A DNA stretch of 64,000 bases, taken from the NCBI GenBank assembly GCA_012932295.1, contig JAAONU010000009.1, forward strand, positions 3,112,197-3,176,196, written 5' to 3'. The stretch comes from Cyclina sinensis. Its lineage: Eukaryota > Mollusca > Bivalvia > Venerida > Veneridae. The translations under genes were made by a program, and so were the position numbers. Every line of letters begins with the position of its first letter. Positions within the stretch are counted from its first letter, which is position 1. Below the pieces are notes generated by a model. That model was not told the origin of the DNA and did not search any database. It saw nothing but the letters and a program-made list of their open reading frames with translations. Positions 23,695 to 35,463 of this stretch are shown here, piece by piece.

Positions 23695-24550
23695 TTAAAA
23701 TCTCTCAGTATGGATTTTGCCTACATTTTGATTTCAAACCGCAGAATGAATTCGCCTTAATTTTTAGTTCAAACTGCAGTATGAATTTTGCCTTCATTTT
23801 AATTTCAAACCGCAGAATGAATTTTGCCTTCATTTTGATTTAAACTGCAGTATGGATTTTTGCCTTCATTTTGATTTCAAACCGCATATGGATTTTGCCT
23901 ACATTTTGATTTCAAACCGCAGTATGAATTCGCCTTCATTTTGATTTCAAACCGCAGTATGAATTCGCCTTCATTTTTAGTTCAAACTGCAGTATGAATT
24001 TTGCCTTCATTTTGATTTCAAACCGCAGAATGAATTTTGCCTTCATTTTGATTTAAACTGCAGTATGGATTTTTGCCTTCATTTTGATTTCAAACCGCAT
24101 ATGGATTTTGCCTACATTTTGATTTCAAACCGCAGAATGAATTTTGCCTTCATTTTGATTTCAAACTGCAGTATGGATTTTGCCTTCATTTTGATTTCAA
24201 ACTGCAGTATGGATTTTGCCTTCATTTTTATTTCAAACTGCAGAATGAATTTTGCCTTCATTTTGATTTAAACTGCAGTATGGATTTTTGCCTTCATTTT
24301 GATTTCAAACCGCATATGGATTTTGCCTACATTTTGATTTCAAACCGCAGAATGAATTTTGCCTTCATTTTGATTTCAAACTGCAGTATGGATTTTGCCT
24401 TCATTTTGATTTCAAACTGCAGTATGGATTTTGCCTTCATTTTTATTTCAAACTGCAGTATGGATTTTGCCTTCATTTTGATTTCAAACCGCAGTATTGA
24501 TTTTGCCTTCATTTTAATTTCAAACCGCAGTATTGATTTTGCCTTCATTG
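23695..24550 (+). repeat. 36-bp minisatellite with higher-order repeat
   Basis: About two dozen copies of a unit close to ttttgccttcattttgattt + caaactgcagtatgga. Period is 36 bp with occasional 35/37-bp units. A block of six units (about 215 bp, beginning near 24060) is repeated almost identically beginning near 24275, so amplification occurred in multi-unit steps. Because 36 is divisible by three, frames stay open (FAFILISNRR repeats), but no start or splice context supports a protein. Confidence 0.85.
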
Positions 24551-24759
24551 TTTTTTTTTTTTTGCTTTCTAATATGTTTTATCTTCTCAGACATATGATG
24601 TCTATGCCTCAGGAAAAGTATTACATATTAGCTTCTTCTTATAAATCAGTTATTAAAAACATATTAGTAGAACAAGTACTTTATTCTTGTTTGTCTGTTG
24701 TTGTTATGGTTGTTTGTTTTATTTGCGTATTGAATATATTTTTGGTTTTATAGCATGCA

Positions 24760-25067
24760 TTCAAAAAATTCATTTGTTCACGTGAAAGATAAAAAAGCCC
24801 TTTCTACCATTCCATAGACTTTTAGATGACCAAGTGTCGAAAACATCTATTTCTCTTACGCATTTACATTTTTACTAAGGTCCTGTGAACATTTATTCTA
24901 ATTTGCGTTAGTTACAGTATATCAATAATGATAATTCCTCGCTGACATTTTTTTTTTCTTTTTATGAAGAAAGGGGGGGAAGATTAACTGTAAATACCGT
25001 TCAATTACATTGAGTTAGTCCTCTTTAAAACTTAAATCCGATATGACCTATAAAATCAATTTGTACT
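24760..25067. other. No feature seen
   Basis: AT-rich unique sequence between the minisatellite and a SINE fragment. Confidence 0.5.
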
Positions 25068-25215
25068 GTTACGGCCTAGTGCACACCTACCTATAATTGT
25101 ATAAATACAACCTCTGACAACTGCGTCAGGGAAACGATTCTTTGGCTCAGTGGTTAGCGTGGGTTAGGATGTGTATTCTTAGATTCATGGCATTCTGTTA
25201 CGGACTTTTCATGTT
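25068..25215 (+). mobile_element. tRNA-type SINE, partial copy 1
   Basis: Begins gttacggcctagtgcacacc, has the A-box-like TTGGCTCAGTGGTTAG and ends ttacggacttttcatgttcg, as in the copies at 42562 and 42903. The B-box segment is deleted here. Confidence 0.65.
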
Positions 25216-26391
25216 CGTAAGGGTACAAACTTAGTATTTCAAATCATTTTTTATAAAATAATAATCATATTCTTCAGTTAATTTCATCAATGTAGCTTAA
25301 ATATAAATTAACTTACTTTTTTCGAAAGCTTAAATTCGACAAAATTGTGCACACACAAGAAAAACATACTTTGAAATAACTGCATAAATTCTCAGTTTAA
25401 AAAAAAAATGTGTCGTCGTTTTAAAAATAATTATCGCAACATATACAACAGTCTACTTTTTTTGAAGTCATATATATTTTAAATAATGAATATCACATCG
25501 TTGCATATATCCTAAGACAATATGTTTCTTTTTCGACTGTTTCAGTGACATAACGCATATCGGGAGCAAACATGTTTGATATTCCCTACATGGAGAAATC
25601 ATGTTCGGATAAAGATAGATATGGATCCTATTCCCAAGTTCAGTAATTTTAAAGGGGGCCTTTTTATGTCAACATGGTTCATCTTCCGTCTGCACACTCA
25701 GCAATACGTACAAAACCATTACCAAGTTAAGTTCACTCTGATTTCTCTAAAATGAACAAATTTCGTGAATGCATTCAGATAAAAGTTTGGATTTCTCCAA
25801 CATCACAATGACATGTTATTGACGCAGATCTGTTTCATCATTCGTTTTCACTTAATTACAATTAGCTCCAAGAAAATGAAAAAAAAAAATAAAAAAAATA
25901 AAAAGATAGAATTTCAACCCAAAGGCATAATAAGCTACCAAACGTTTTACACAAAAAATACGTATACATTATTTAATGAAAGTGACGATGAATGAAAACT
26001 GTAATAAACCAGTATAAAACGCGCAATAAAAATTATTCGAAACATACCCTTATAACTATTTTTGGCATGAAGATTATGTTTCTAATCATGTCATTTTTTT
26101 CTGTTAAGTTTCGCAGACACCAGTTTTTTTCTGTATTAAATACTGATCAATCTACAGATGTTAGACATGCATTGCAACAATAACAACGAAAGACTAAGCA
26201 TGACATTTTTCCTCAAAGAACATTTAGAGAGATTTTTTTCCAATATTTAAGGGTATTTGCTCATGTTATGTTTTTAAAAATGTTTCTCGTCAATATATTT
26301 CTAATTGTTTCTTCTGTATTGATCAGCATATCCTTTGACATTTAAAATTCCCATTTCTGTTCAATTATTAGATTTGTATAGCTATTATTAC
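25216..26391. other. No firm gene; one exon-like patch
   Basis: At 25551 a good acceptor (tttcgactgtttcag) is followed by a 24-codon frame from ATG 25572 (MFDIPYMEKSCSDKDRYGSY...) to TAA at 25644-25646. It is too short to call. No next exon of the gene starting at 26607 was identified here. Confidence 0.25.
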
Positions 26392-26607
26392 CTTTTGAAA
26401 ACAATATCTACAAAGTGATCGATAATACCAGGAAAAATGATTCATTTCAACAAGGCAACTTGTCCATACTTCAGGGGCTGTATCTCCCTGTGGTGACAGA
26501 AATCTGTATAATGATTTAACGAAATGTCTCAGTTTTAGCCACTGAGATATGACTTCCGGTGAGTTGGCCAATGGACGACAATGATGTGTGTCTATTGTTG
26601 CTTCCAT
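26392..26607 (-). CDS. First coding exon of an unrecognised gene
   Basis: 72 codons from ATG (26605-26607) to a donor TTTCAAAAG|GTAATA at 26392, ending in phase 0. The residues look genuinely coding: MEATIDTHHCRPLANSPEVI, SQWLKLRHFVKSLYRFL, SPQGDTAPEVWTSCLVEM, NHFSWYYRSLCRYCFQK. Upstream on the same strand are a TATA-like GCATATATAGT near 26650 and an ATTGGTC (CCAAT) near 26665. The frame continues seven codons past the donor to a stop, so an unspliced 79-residue product is the alternative. Downstream exons were not located, and no domain is recognised. Confidence 0.4.
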
Positions 26608-26648
26608 AAGTAAACGTAGTTACATGGATAATATTTTATGATCAAGCA

Positions 26649-26671
26649 TTACTATATATGCATGGACCAAT
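26649..26671 (-). promoter_or_regulatory. Putative TATA and CCAAT boxes
   Basis: Minus-strand ATTGGTC followed by GCATATATAGT lies about 45-60 bp upstream of the ATG at 26607, a plausible core promoter spacing. Confidence 0.3.
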
Positions 26672-26755
26672 AGCTTGCAACAAGTCTTTCTGTGAGGCTT
26701 CACCACATGAGATACATGTATATAGAGAATGAGATGTTAGAAGGCGAACCCGATA

Positions 26756-27541
26756 AATTCCGCAGCCGAGCCAGATAAACTTTCTCAATTAAGACACTAA
26801 CCTATTATTCTATTTATCCTGTCCCATCTGGCACTTGGAAATTATTAACCAAAGATATTGAAAACCTATCTTTAAAGTGTTTCAAATTAGGCTAATAAGG
26901 TTATCCGTCATGTGTACATATACACAAAAAAATATTTCCAAAGTTTCAAAAAATTGAATGTTATTTCCTTAAATGATCACTATATTGTAAGATCTACATA
27001 TTGAAATATTTATTTTTTATTCAAGTAGTCTCTGTTTGAAATAATTTGTACTAAAAACAATTTAATCACATTCTTCTGATTATAAACACTGTTGTTCTTA
27101 CATCTTGAAATTTTTGCTGCAATTGTGCAGAACATATTTAAACTAAGTTACTGATTCATTTTTTGATACAGAAAAACATCAAAATATAAAGTTTTACACA
27201 CTTTCATCAGTAAAAAATTTTCCCCGTTAGTCATGGGGTAGATACTTTAGTTATAAGATTAATTTTGACGCATCCTTACAAGTAGGCGCTTTGATCGTCG
27301 CTATATATTTTACTGACCGAAAGATCGTGGGTTCGAATCTTGGTTAAGTCAAAAATTCGTTTTATCAGTTGTCATGGTGAATAGAAGCATAATATTATGT
27401 TTTTTCCATAGTATATTAAATTCTCTTAAATTTTAAAGAAAAACAAATTTCAGCAAAATTCTGTGAGTCAGTCGCTTTAAAGCAAAATTTTTACGGCATC
27501 CCGTTATCGGGTCGGATATGAAATAACTGACAGGATAAAAT
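26756..27541 (-). mobile_element. Nested fold-back MITE, copy 2 with insertion
   Basis: Inverted copy of 16725-17145: AGCCGAGCCAGATAAACTTT, then aagacactaacctattatt, then CTATTTATCCTGTC. It ends with ccgttatcgggtcggatatg and TGACAGGATAAA. It is about 370 bp longer than copy 1 because of extra sequence near 27100-27480 that includes a tRNA-like segment. Confidence 0.7.
27280..27345 (+). mobile_element. tRNA-like SINE segment
   Basis: Contains GTGGGTTCGAATCTTGG, a near-consensus pol III B box, downstream of GGCGCTTTGATCGTCG. No cloverleaf closes, so it is a SINE-type remnant inserted in the MITE, not a tRNA gene. Confidence 0.4.
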
Positions 27542-27545
27542 CGGA

Positions 27546-28439
27546 ATATCGGAATATTAGATGTATGTTCACAAACTTACGGCCATTTCATTTCTAAGTT
27601 GATCAGTTTCGTCTTCAAGCTATTTCTCAGAAACAAATGGCATTTTTATATTTTGTTCCGACATATTTAATTCAATATGTTTTCATATGTTACTTCCGCA
27701 TCGGCCTGAAGAGAAACAATTGTATTTTCACATATTCTATTGAAAATACGCCCTTTTCAAAGTTCTCAGTTTACATTGTTTTCTTATGTTTGTTCAAGAC
27801 TAAAAGCCTTATTGTTGGTTTATATGCAGTGCACATAACAATAAATAAATAACAGTTTAAGTAAACACGCATTGCAATAATCAATGGCAGCATTTGATTA
27901 ATCGCAACGCAAGTATTTAAAATATAATGATTACTATTTAAACACTCAAAGCAAATAGTGATTACTTTTGAAGACAACTTTGCATGTTAAAATGTATGCA
28001 TGCCTGACAACGCTTCGACATGGGATATTTTGTTTACTGAATAATTAAATTCTTAAATGCATTTGTTGTATTGCATACTAAAATTACAGCTTTGTCATTC
28101 TGCTTATGAATTTGTGTTGTCTCGTTTTACATCTGCATATTATTATAGGCTGGAATAAATAAAACACACAGATCTGTTAATAACTGTTCAGGAATTAATA
28201 TACAAATATAACACAGCGAAAAACAGTCATTGTAAAAGCATTACGAAAAATGTTCTTACACAGAAACAGAAAGTCAAATGGCATGTCGAGGTTAAATACA
28301 TGTTAAGCATTTTCTCTTCCCATGTTCCATAAATGTTTTGCTAAAGAAGAACCGTTGTGGATGAGATAATAACAAATAATTTAAAATAATAATAGTTAAA
28401 AGGACTCTTTGCGGGGTAAACAGCCTATTCTAACATTAT
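27546..28439. other. No gene seen
   Basis: AT-rich unique sequence; the overlapping frames at 27637-27977 look non-coding. Confidence 0.45.
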
Positions 28440-28790
28440 CCGCAATTCGCCGACAATAAACAAAAAAGAAATTGACCGTGATATATCCTACACGTTATAT
28501 CACGCTGAACACAAGTGCTCGACCACTGACTTAACTGCGAAAGTCACTGGTAAATAGTGCACATACTTGCTCCTCTTATGAATATACGTACGTGTTAGAA
28601 TGGAAAAATATTTAAAGTTGTCGTGATCTACCGTAGTATATATCACGGTTTCTCGTTCGTATGCGTAATTATTTAATCACTGAGGCTTACGGCCTTCTTG
28701 ATTAAATTTCTAAGCATCTGAGTTCGACACCTTTATATATTCGACGGTAGATCACTCAAACTTAAAATCTATTTCCTAAGTATTATCCAG
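28440..28790 (+). repeat. Dispersed repeat pair C, copy 2, with hairpin
   Basis: Direct counterpart of 22390-23050. It includes a 12-bp perfect inverted repeat, GTGATCTACCGT at 28623-28634 and ACGGTAGATCAC at 28744-28755, continuing imperfectly outward. This gives a MITE-like hairpin of about 150 bp. Confidence 0.6.
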
Positions 28791-29347
28791 TCGAATTGAT
28801 ATAACCCGAGCCGCCAGGCGGGGGTTTATATTTGTTTGAACAGGCTTTACGATTAATTTCATTAAACAGGTTATTTTAGAATAAGTAAAACGCGCGCCTT
28901 GCCACTCTATAAGTTCTAATCAGCGGCAACCATTACTTAACCTGGACCCTGTTATGTTGTTTTCCCTTACGTCATAGTGCTATAGATTCGGTTTTAACTT
29001 CACTCTCAGAAATCATTACCTGAACCAACGTAATCCTATCCTCGGTCCCAGAGTTATGACCCCTTAGCTATGGAACACAGGTGAGTGATTCAGCGATATA
29101 TACACACTCTTCATAAAATCATTTTATACCGCCAACATCACAAATAACAAAGAAATTTCTTGAAAAAAATGTTGCCATTTTAATGGTCATCAAAACCATC
29201 AATAAGCAGTTTTCTTTTTATGAAGGGCACTAACAAGCACATCTTTCATAGTTACATGTGAGTATTAATTTTTTATAACTTCAATTAGAATTTGAAAAAG
29301 CTCGGAAACATGAATTTGTTTTCTAATTGTTTTATTTGCTGTTACAG
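28791..29347. other. No gene seen; small repeat end
   Basis: Holds ggtcccagagttatgacccc near 29044, a phrase typical of the bivalve interspersed repeats in this window. Otherwise plain AT-rich DNA. Confidence 0.4.
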
Positions 29348-29434
29348 TATTTCAACAATATAAAAGACGTTCGAGTGTCCATTTCCTTTGACGTCGGTTT
29401 GTTATGGCGTGTGCTATTTGTAGACATACCCTAA
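29348..29434 (+). CDS. Possible terminal exon, unrecognised
   Basis: A strong acceptor (ttgttttatttgctgttacag) is followed by 28 codons (YFNNIKDVRVSISFDVG, LLWRVLFVDIP) and TAA at 29432-29434. The signal is good but the frame is short and no partner exon is known. Confidence 0.18.
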   Translation, partial: YFNNIKDVRVSISFDVGLLWRVLFVDIP

Positions 29435-29620
29435 AAAATGGCAATAATTTTGAAAATTTAAAATTTACTTCAAAAAAAAATTATTGATTTAATTGTCATT
29501 TTTTTTTTCAAATAGATTTTCCTAATGAAACTGATGTGTTCTGTTTTTTTATCTGATAAATTTTCAAATATTATACAAGAGCTTTGTTCTTGCTGCATGT
29601 TTATAATTGCCTCTTTTCAG

Positions 29621-30642
<1,022 letters not shown>

Positions 30643-31590
30643 TGTATATAATCAGTGATTACTGAACTTGAATATAATAGTTTTATTAGCAGAAAAACAG
30701 AACAAATTTGCCTGTCTTATTTATAACTGCTACATGTAAAGTATTTTAATATATTGTTTTATTTTACTGATTTTTTTTTTCAAAACTCAACTCATATACG
30801 GTTGCCTCTTAGGAATTTTGCCCGGCAAATCTCCCCCTATCTTCTGCTATAAATCAAAAACTAAGAAGAAATTGTTTTTGAACATATTTTGTGTGTCACT
30901 AGTTATGGTTGACAGACGTTTCTGAGTGATTTTGTTCTTCTGTCTGTGAAAAATACTGAACATAATAGTCGAACTGTTTGTCAATTATGATGAACATAGT
31001 AATCGGTATATATTTGGTAATATCACGTCAAAAGAAAAAAAAACGAATCTTGAAAAACGAGAAAAACACTAAAATAGCAGAAAAAATAATATAATCTTTC
31101 AAAAAATGTTTTGTAATTGAAAGACCTATTCTGCAGGTTTTTTGTAATCTGAAAAACATTTCTATTCATTATTGATTGAAAGGTTAATGTGAATACATTA
31201 CATAAGTGGGGAGCGTTTTTATTTGTAATCTACTTAAAAAAATGAAAAAAAGCTTGAATTGGCCCTTATGTTTGCCAATGGATTAAATAAGCACACAAAG
31301 ACATACTCGTGTTAAGGCGTGCACAATTTCTCTCATTACAAATTTTGAAAGGATGACAGAGTGGGAAGCGTTTTCATCAGAGAACTAAAAATACTTCAAA
31401 ATTTATTTTATTCTTTGGATTTATTAAATCAATAAACCAAGGGACCGCTATTAATTACTATATTTAAACATACCTTGCAAAAACAGGTAATGCAAGAAAG
31501 GTTTATAAATGTATAAAATAACACACATGGTATCAATTAATGCACTCATTTTCAGATTTATTTATTAGATCTTAACATTTTACTTTATTA
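30643..31590 (+). repeat. Duplicated segment A, copy 1
   Basis: Matches 38726-39930 in the same order and orientation: aatcagtgatt, gaacttgaatataatagttt, acggttgcct, aaaaactaagaagaaattgt, and at the far end aattaatgcact.attttcag. Diverged with indels. No shared open frame. Together with segment B it forms a collinear A-B pair. Confidence 0.7.
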
Positions 31591-32145
31591 ACATCAGATC
31601 TCTGATAACTTTTTTCAACCCTCATTGAAAATAACTATTAAAAAAATATAATGTTTTATTACAAAATATATACAATATAAGACAATTTTTCGTATGGGAA
31701 GAATTAACTTCAAAACCTCACAAGATTAAATAGGCCTAGATATCTGTAAGAAAAAGAGAATCGCAGTATTTTGCTTTAATCTGACCAGTAAAGCAACAGC
31801 AATGTCATATGTAATTATTGAAAGTATGAGTGCGAATAAAACACGAAGAAATCACAGCCAGTAGTGATGACTTACGAATTGTTTTTTACAAACATGGTTA
31901 CCGTGCTTATTTAACCCATCTACTTCACAGTAAGAAAAATGATATCAAAGTAAACTTCAAGATATAGCTTAAAGGCTTTGAATTATCTATTTTAATCATT
32001 TTTAATCTAACAAAATTCTGAACAATCTGGCAAAATAAGAAAGAAATTAATTGTGTAGTTTTGTAAAAAGTCAATAACTGAAATCACTGATACCAATTTT
32101 TTTACCTGCTTTACCATGATAAAGGGTTTATAATAGTTATAATAC

Positions 32146-32870
32146 GAGGGATGTTTTTATAAATACGCGGAATTCTTTTCAGTCCAGTTACATAAAAAAG
32201 CATGCGGAAGTAGTTTGACACATACTATGATATCATACAGGTTTTTGTTTTCAATATCTCATCGAATTTTTAGTGGTATCTATAGCAATCATTATTTAGC
32301 GACTTGAAGCACGCCACTTTTTTATGTATTTTAAACGCACTCAAAAGATGTTGAATAGTCAGACTTTATGCATTATTTTGCATGAAAGGACTGGACGTTA
32401 GTGTCACGTCTCGGCGTTGTTTCCTACAAGTTTGAAGACGTTGCATTGCATTGTTACCTCCTAGCTGACTTTCATCGCCATGACTTCGCAAAATCGCTTG
32501 ACGTTAAATGGACGAAATTGAATAACATTCGGTTGTAAAATTTTGTGTTTGAAACACCTAATCAAATTAAAAGCTCGGATACATTACCGACAAGTAGAAA
32601 GACATTTGTCTACAAATGGCATGAGCGATTTTAGAACGGTAAAACCCTCCCTACAGCACGGAATTAGCTCTTATGAACTTTGTTTTATTTTAGGACCTTA
32701 AGAAAGAATAAAGAGGACAATGCTTTGAAACATCTTATGAATTACACACACAAATCAAGAGAAATAATTTCATCGTTTAATTCTTGGTTCTAGATGAATA
32801 ATTGGTACATACACGTAGAAAGTGTGTGGCAACAGGTGGTGACTACGTCGAGAAATTGAGTTATTCTCTT
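32146..32870 (+). pseudogene. Mariner-type transposon fossil
   Basis: Left end ATACGAGGGATGTTTTTATA resembles mariner terminal repeats. Near 32595-32650 broken frames give SRKTFVYKWHERF.NGKT, the second helix-turn-helix of mariner transposases. Near 32815-32860 the frame RKCVATGGDYVEKL matches the C-terminal tail of the same family. The catalytic DDD region between them is gone and the right terminus was not found. Internally deleted and dead. Confidence 0.6.
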
Positions 32871-32939
32871 CAATTTAATATTTAGTTGACGTTGCGTTGA
32901 CGTTGTCGTGCTTCAAGTACTACACATTAAACTTGTTCA

Positions 32940-32991
32940 ATGTTCCATGTAAAATTATATATATATATATAATTAACTGTTCCATGTATCA
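32940..32991. repeat. AT palindrome between short direct repeats
   Basis: A self-complementary TA run (aattatata...tataatt) sits between two copies of TGTTCCATGTA (about 32940 and 32980). Confidence 0.6.
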
Positions 32992-33080
32992 CTATAATTT
33001 TTGGTCTGTAAAACAGCGGTAAGTAAGGGTTTCTCAAGATGTATCTAAGTTTTTGAGCCGCCAGGCTCCTTGCAGTCAGT

Positions 33081-33335
33081 TTGCGGCCGGACTTGTTTTC
33101 CTTCTTTACTCAACGGATTCGGCATTTTACCAACATTGAGTACAAGTACACTAAAAAGTATATCAGTATGAAACGTCTGGAATTCGAAAGCCCGATTACA
33201 GCAGTGTTAAAACTTAATCTTAATAAAGTAATTTATTATGAATTTAAAAGACGTATGCTTGTAGGCCAAAATTATTCTGCATTTCACCAAAAAATCCTTT
33301 TGCGGAGCGACTTCGCCAATGTCAGCAATCCGTGA
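33081..33335 (+). CDS. Unsupported 84-residue ORF
   Basis: Frame with some coding appearance (KRLEFESPITAVLKLNLNK, LVGQNYSAFHQKILL) and a GC-richer start (gccaggctccttgcagtcag). No splice signals, signal sequence or family recognised. It may be a decayed element fragment. Confidence 0.18.
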   Translation: MRPDLFSFFTQRIRHFTNIEYKYTKKYISMKRLEFESPITAVLKLNLNKVIYYEFKRRMLVGQNYSAFHQKILLRSDFANVSNP

Positions 33336-33556
33336 CCTGAATACTATTTTGGGTCATCCCAAATTTACTGTACATTTAAAGCATACATTGAATATCTTGG
33401 ACATATAATACTCGATGAATTTCTTGGAGACAGAAAACTCTGTGAATTCCTTGGAGATATATATCTAATTGTCATAGACACTGGTAAATTTCTTAGAAAC
33501 AGCTACAGACTGAAAGATTTTTACGTGCAGTAATACAGTAAAACATCGTCGGTGAC

Positions 33557-33598
33557 CCCCGGTACATATTCCGCATAACTACATTATGTACCGAGGGA
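33557..33598. repeat. 13-bp inverted repeat hairpin
   Basis: CCCCCGGTACATA and TATGTACCGAGGG pair with one mismatch around a 14-nt loop. Confidence 0.6.
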
Positions 33599-33787
33599 TA
33601 ATTGACTGCTGATTATTCGTTTTCATGAATATTTATTAGCAAAGGGATGTAACTCTTCGTCGAATGAGATGCCGAATTACAAATAGACACTCTTCAGTGT
33701 GGAGAGTAGGCATAATGACAAGTTAGTTAAAATAGACGTATTTCCCAGGATTTAAACATAGGCGCGGAAGGCAAATTGTAACATTAA

Positions 33788-33901
33788 TTTCATTGGCTGA
33801 GATTCCGCAAGGGAAATCTTGCGGAAACCAATGAAAGTAGGTAATGAATTATTCAGTGAGTACGAAATTTTACCAGCCAATTGTCCCACGTCGGATAAAT
33901 A
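33788..33901 (+). promoter_or_regulatory. Promoter-like block before the 2A ORF
   Basis: An inverted repeat places ATTGG (33792-33796) opposite CCAAT (33828-33832), arms TTTCATTGG/CCAATGAAA and TTCCGCAAG/CTTGCGGAA. A further CCAAT follows at about 33877, then GATAAATA near 33894, a TATA-like box. A TATA this close would put transcription start near the first ATG (33914), favouring initiation at the second ATG (33950). Confidence 0.35.
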
Positions 33902-33913
33902 GAGTGAAACGGA

Positions 33914-34186
33914 ATGGATCGAACGTGGGTTTCCGACGATGACAGTAAAATGATAAGGTCACCTGTCGTGAGGCATATAGATATCAGTAATGGGCATAGA
34001 TTTGGTGTCTTGGCTGGTCTTAGAAATCTGCGGCTGTTGAATAAGAAACATTGTTTTCAACAAGTAGTATGGCAACGTATTGTATTTGCTGGTATTTTTC
34101 TAATGTCACTTCTACTTTTTCTTGCTGGTGACATTGAAACAAATCCAGGTCCTGCACTGCATCGTCTTAAGTCTTCCTTTGCATAG
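33914..34186 (+). CDS. 2A-motif ORF with hydrophobic leader
   Basis: 90-codon frame ending in PALHRLKSSFA and a stop. Residues 57-71 are hydrophobic (FAGIFLMSLLLFLAG) and run straight into DIETNPGP at residues 73-80 (34130-34153). This is an exact match to the D[V/I]ExNPGP consensus of 2A peptides, which make the ribosome skip the Gly-Pro bond. Cellular 2A sequences are known at the N-terminus of animal non-LTR retrotransposons and, with a preceding signal-like segment, in sea urchin NLR proteins. Here only 10 residues follow the Pro, and no endonuclease or RT frame is seen downstream, so it is either a first exon or an orphan 5' end. Start may be M1 (33914) or M13 (33950). Confidence 0.5.
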   Translation: MDRTWVSDDDSKMIRSPVVRHIDISNGHRFGVLAGLRNLRLLNKKHCFQQVVWQRIVFAGIFLMSLLLFLAGDIETNPGPALHRLKSSFA

Positions 34187-34615
34187 GAGTCATCACCATG
34201 GTTCAGACATTTACAACTTATTCTCGTATGGTAAACAATGTGTTGGGTGTTGTGTTGTCACGTCACGTTTTCCTTCAGGATATTTCCATGAATCATAGAA
34301 GATATGGACAAAATTTTGTATATCATTTGGCGGCTCTCAGGAACTTCAGTCCTTTGATTTATAAATAAAATCGAGGTTGACGAAATAGAGCAATTCCGCG
34401 ATTTTGTGAAACAGCCCTCGTAAATGTAAAACGAATTTAATCAATTTTATTTCAATGAAAAAATATTTCAAAACCAGAATAAAAAAAAGGAAAAGAAGAA
34501 AAAAAAAATGCTGCATTTTGAACCTATTTCCATCGATGAAAATGTTTCAGTCCTTTTGAACTGCATTTGAATTGAGTACCCTTCAGAGGACGTGCAGCAT
34601 TAACAATCGTATACT
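34187..34615. other. No gene seen after the 2A ORF
   Basis: Searched for endonuclease or RT motifs continuing the 2A frame and saw none. An AATAAA-type signal (ttataaataaaatcg) near 34360-34370 could end a short transcript. Confidence 0.4.
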
Positions 34616-35400
34616 TTAACAAGAGGGTCATCATAGGTCTTAAGCTTTCATCTGTCTGACTGGCTGTCTATATGTCTTTGTGTCTGTATGTCTGTCCGTG
34701 TCTGGTGTGTGTGCGTGTGTATGAGCTTCAGAAAAGGGAACTTTTAAAACTTCCAACAAAGAGATATTAGAAAACAAGCCCCGCCCCTTTCGATTATTTT
34801 ATTTTTAAGCGACCGATATGAAGTGTACAATTTTATTTAGAGGGTCACAAAACAGAACTCTTTTTATTAAATGATTAAATCAGCAATTTCTACTAAATCT
34901 AATAAAAACATTGAAAAAAAAACAAACCCCAGTTTGGCGGATATGTTTTTTCACAGGTTGAACAATTTTACACTGATAATGAAGGTCAACTATGTAAAAT
35001 ATGTAACATTCTATTTACAACTGGATCAGCAGTTTCTACAGAGATGATTTTTTTTCTAATTTCCCACAAAGACATATAACGGAAATAGTTCCACATAATG
35101 TTAAAATTCATATGGAGTCTCTTCCGAGAAACAGTTGTTACATCTTTTCATGTTGGGTCGGCAGTTTTTTTAGGGGAAGAGTTTAAAAGTTTCCTGTATA
35201 GACATAAAAGGAAAATGACAATCCCACGGAAAGAGGAGTGTTTTATAACATGTTCTGAATGTTTTGCAAGACTTCGATATTTTATTTGTTGTTACAGTAG
35301 GAAATTAATTGAAAAGGCCAACTTTATAATCAGGCACGTGGGAACCGTGCTAGTGGTTTGTACATGGAAACAGTTGCTACCTTTGTCGTCTGTAAAATTA
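34616..35400 (+). repeat. Duplicated segment B, copy 1
   Basis: Starts caagagggtcatcataggtc with a CTGTCTG/TGTGTG run. It matches 41820-42360 over shared blocks such as gtttggcgg, aaggaaaatgacaa, ccacacggaaagaggag, gaaacagttgttacat, ggtcggcagtttttttag and aatcaggcacgtgggaa. Frames here (35098-35463) follow the repeat. Known start motifs of bivalve interspersed repeats suggest a mobile origin. Confidence 0.7.
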
Positions 35401-35463
35401 TCATCCTTAAAATTTCATAGCGTAAAATTACAGTTAAGTTGCACAACTGGTCATGGAATGTAA

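Noticed and set aside
23695..24550. CRISPR-like array of direct repeats
   Set aside because: Units are contiguous without unique spacers, in a eukaryotic context; it is a minisatellite.
35340..35370. Hairpin GCACG...CGTGC followed by CTAG at the end of segment B, like a Helitron 3' end
   Set aside because: The similarity between the two B copies continues past CTAG, the stem touches the CTAG instead of lying a few bases upstream, and no TC 5' end was found.
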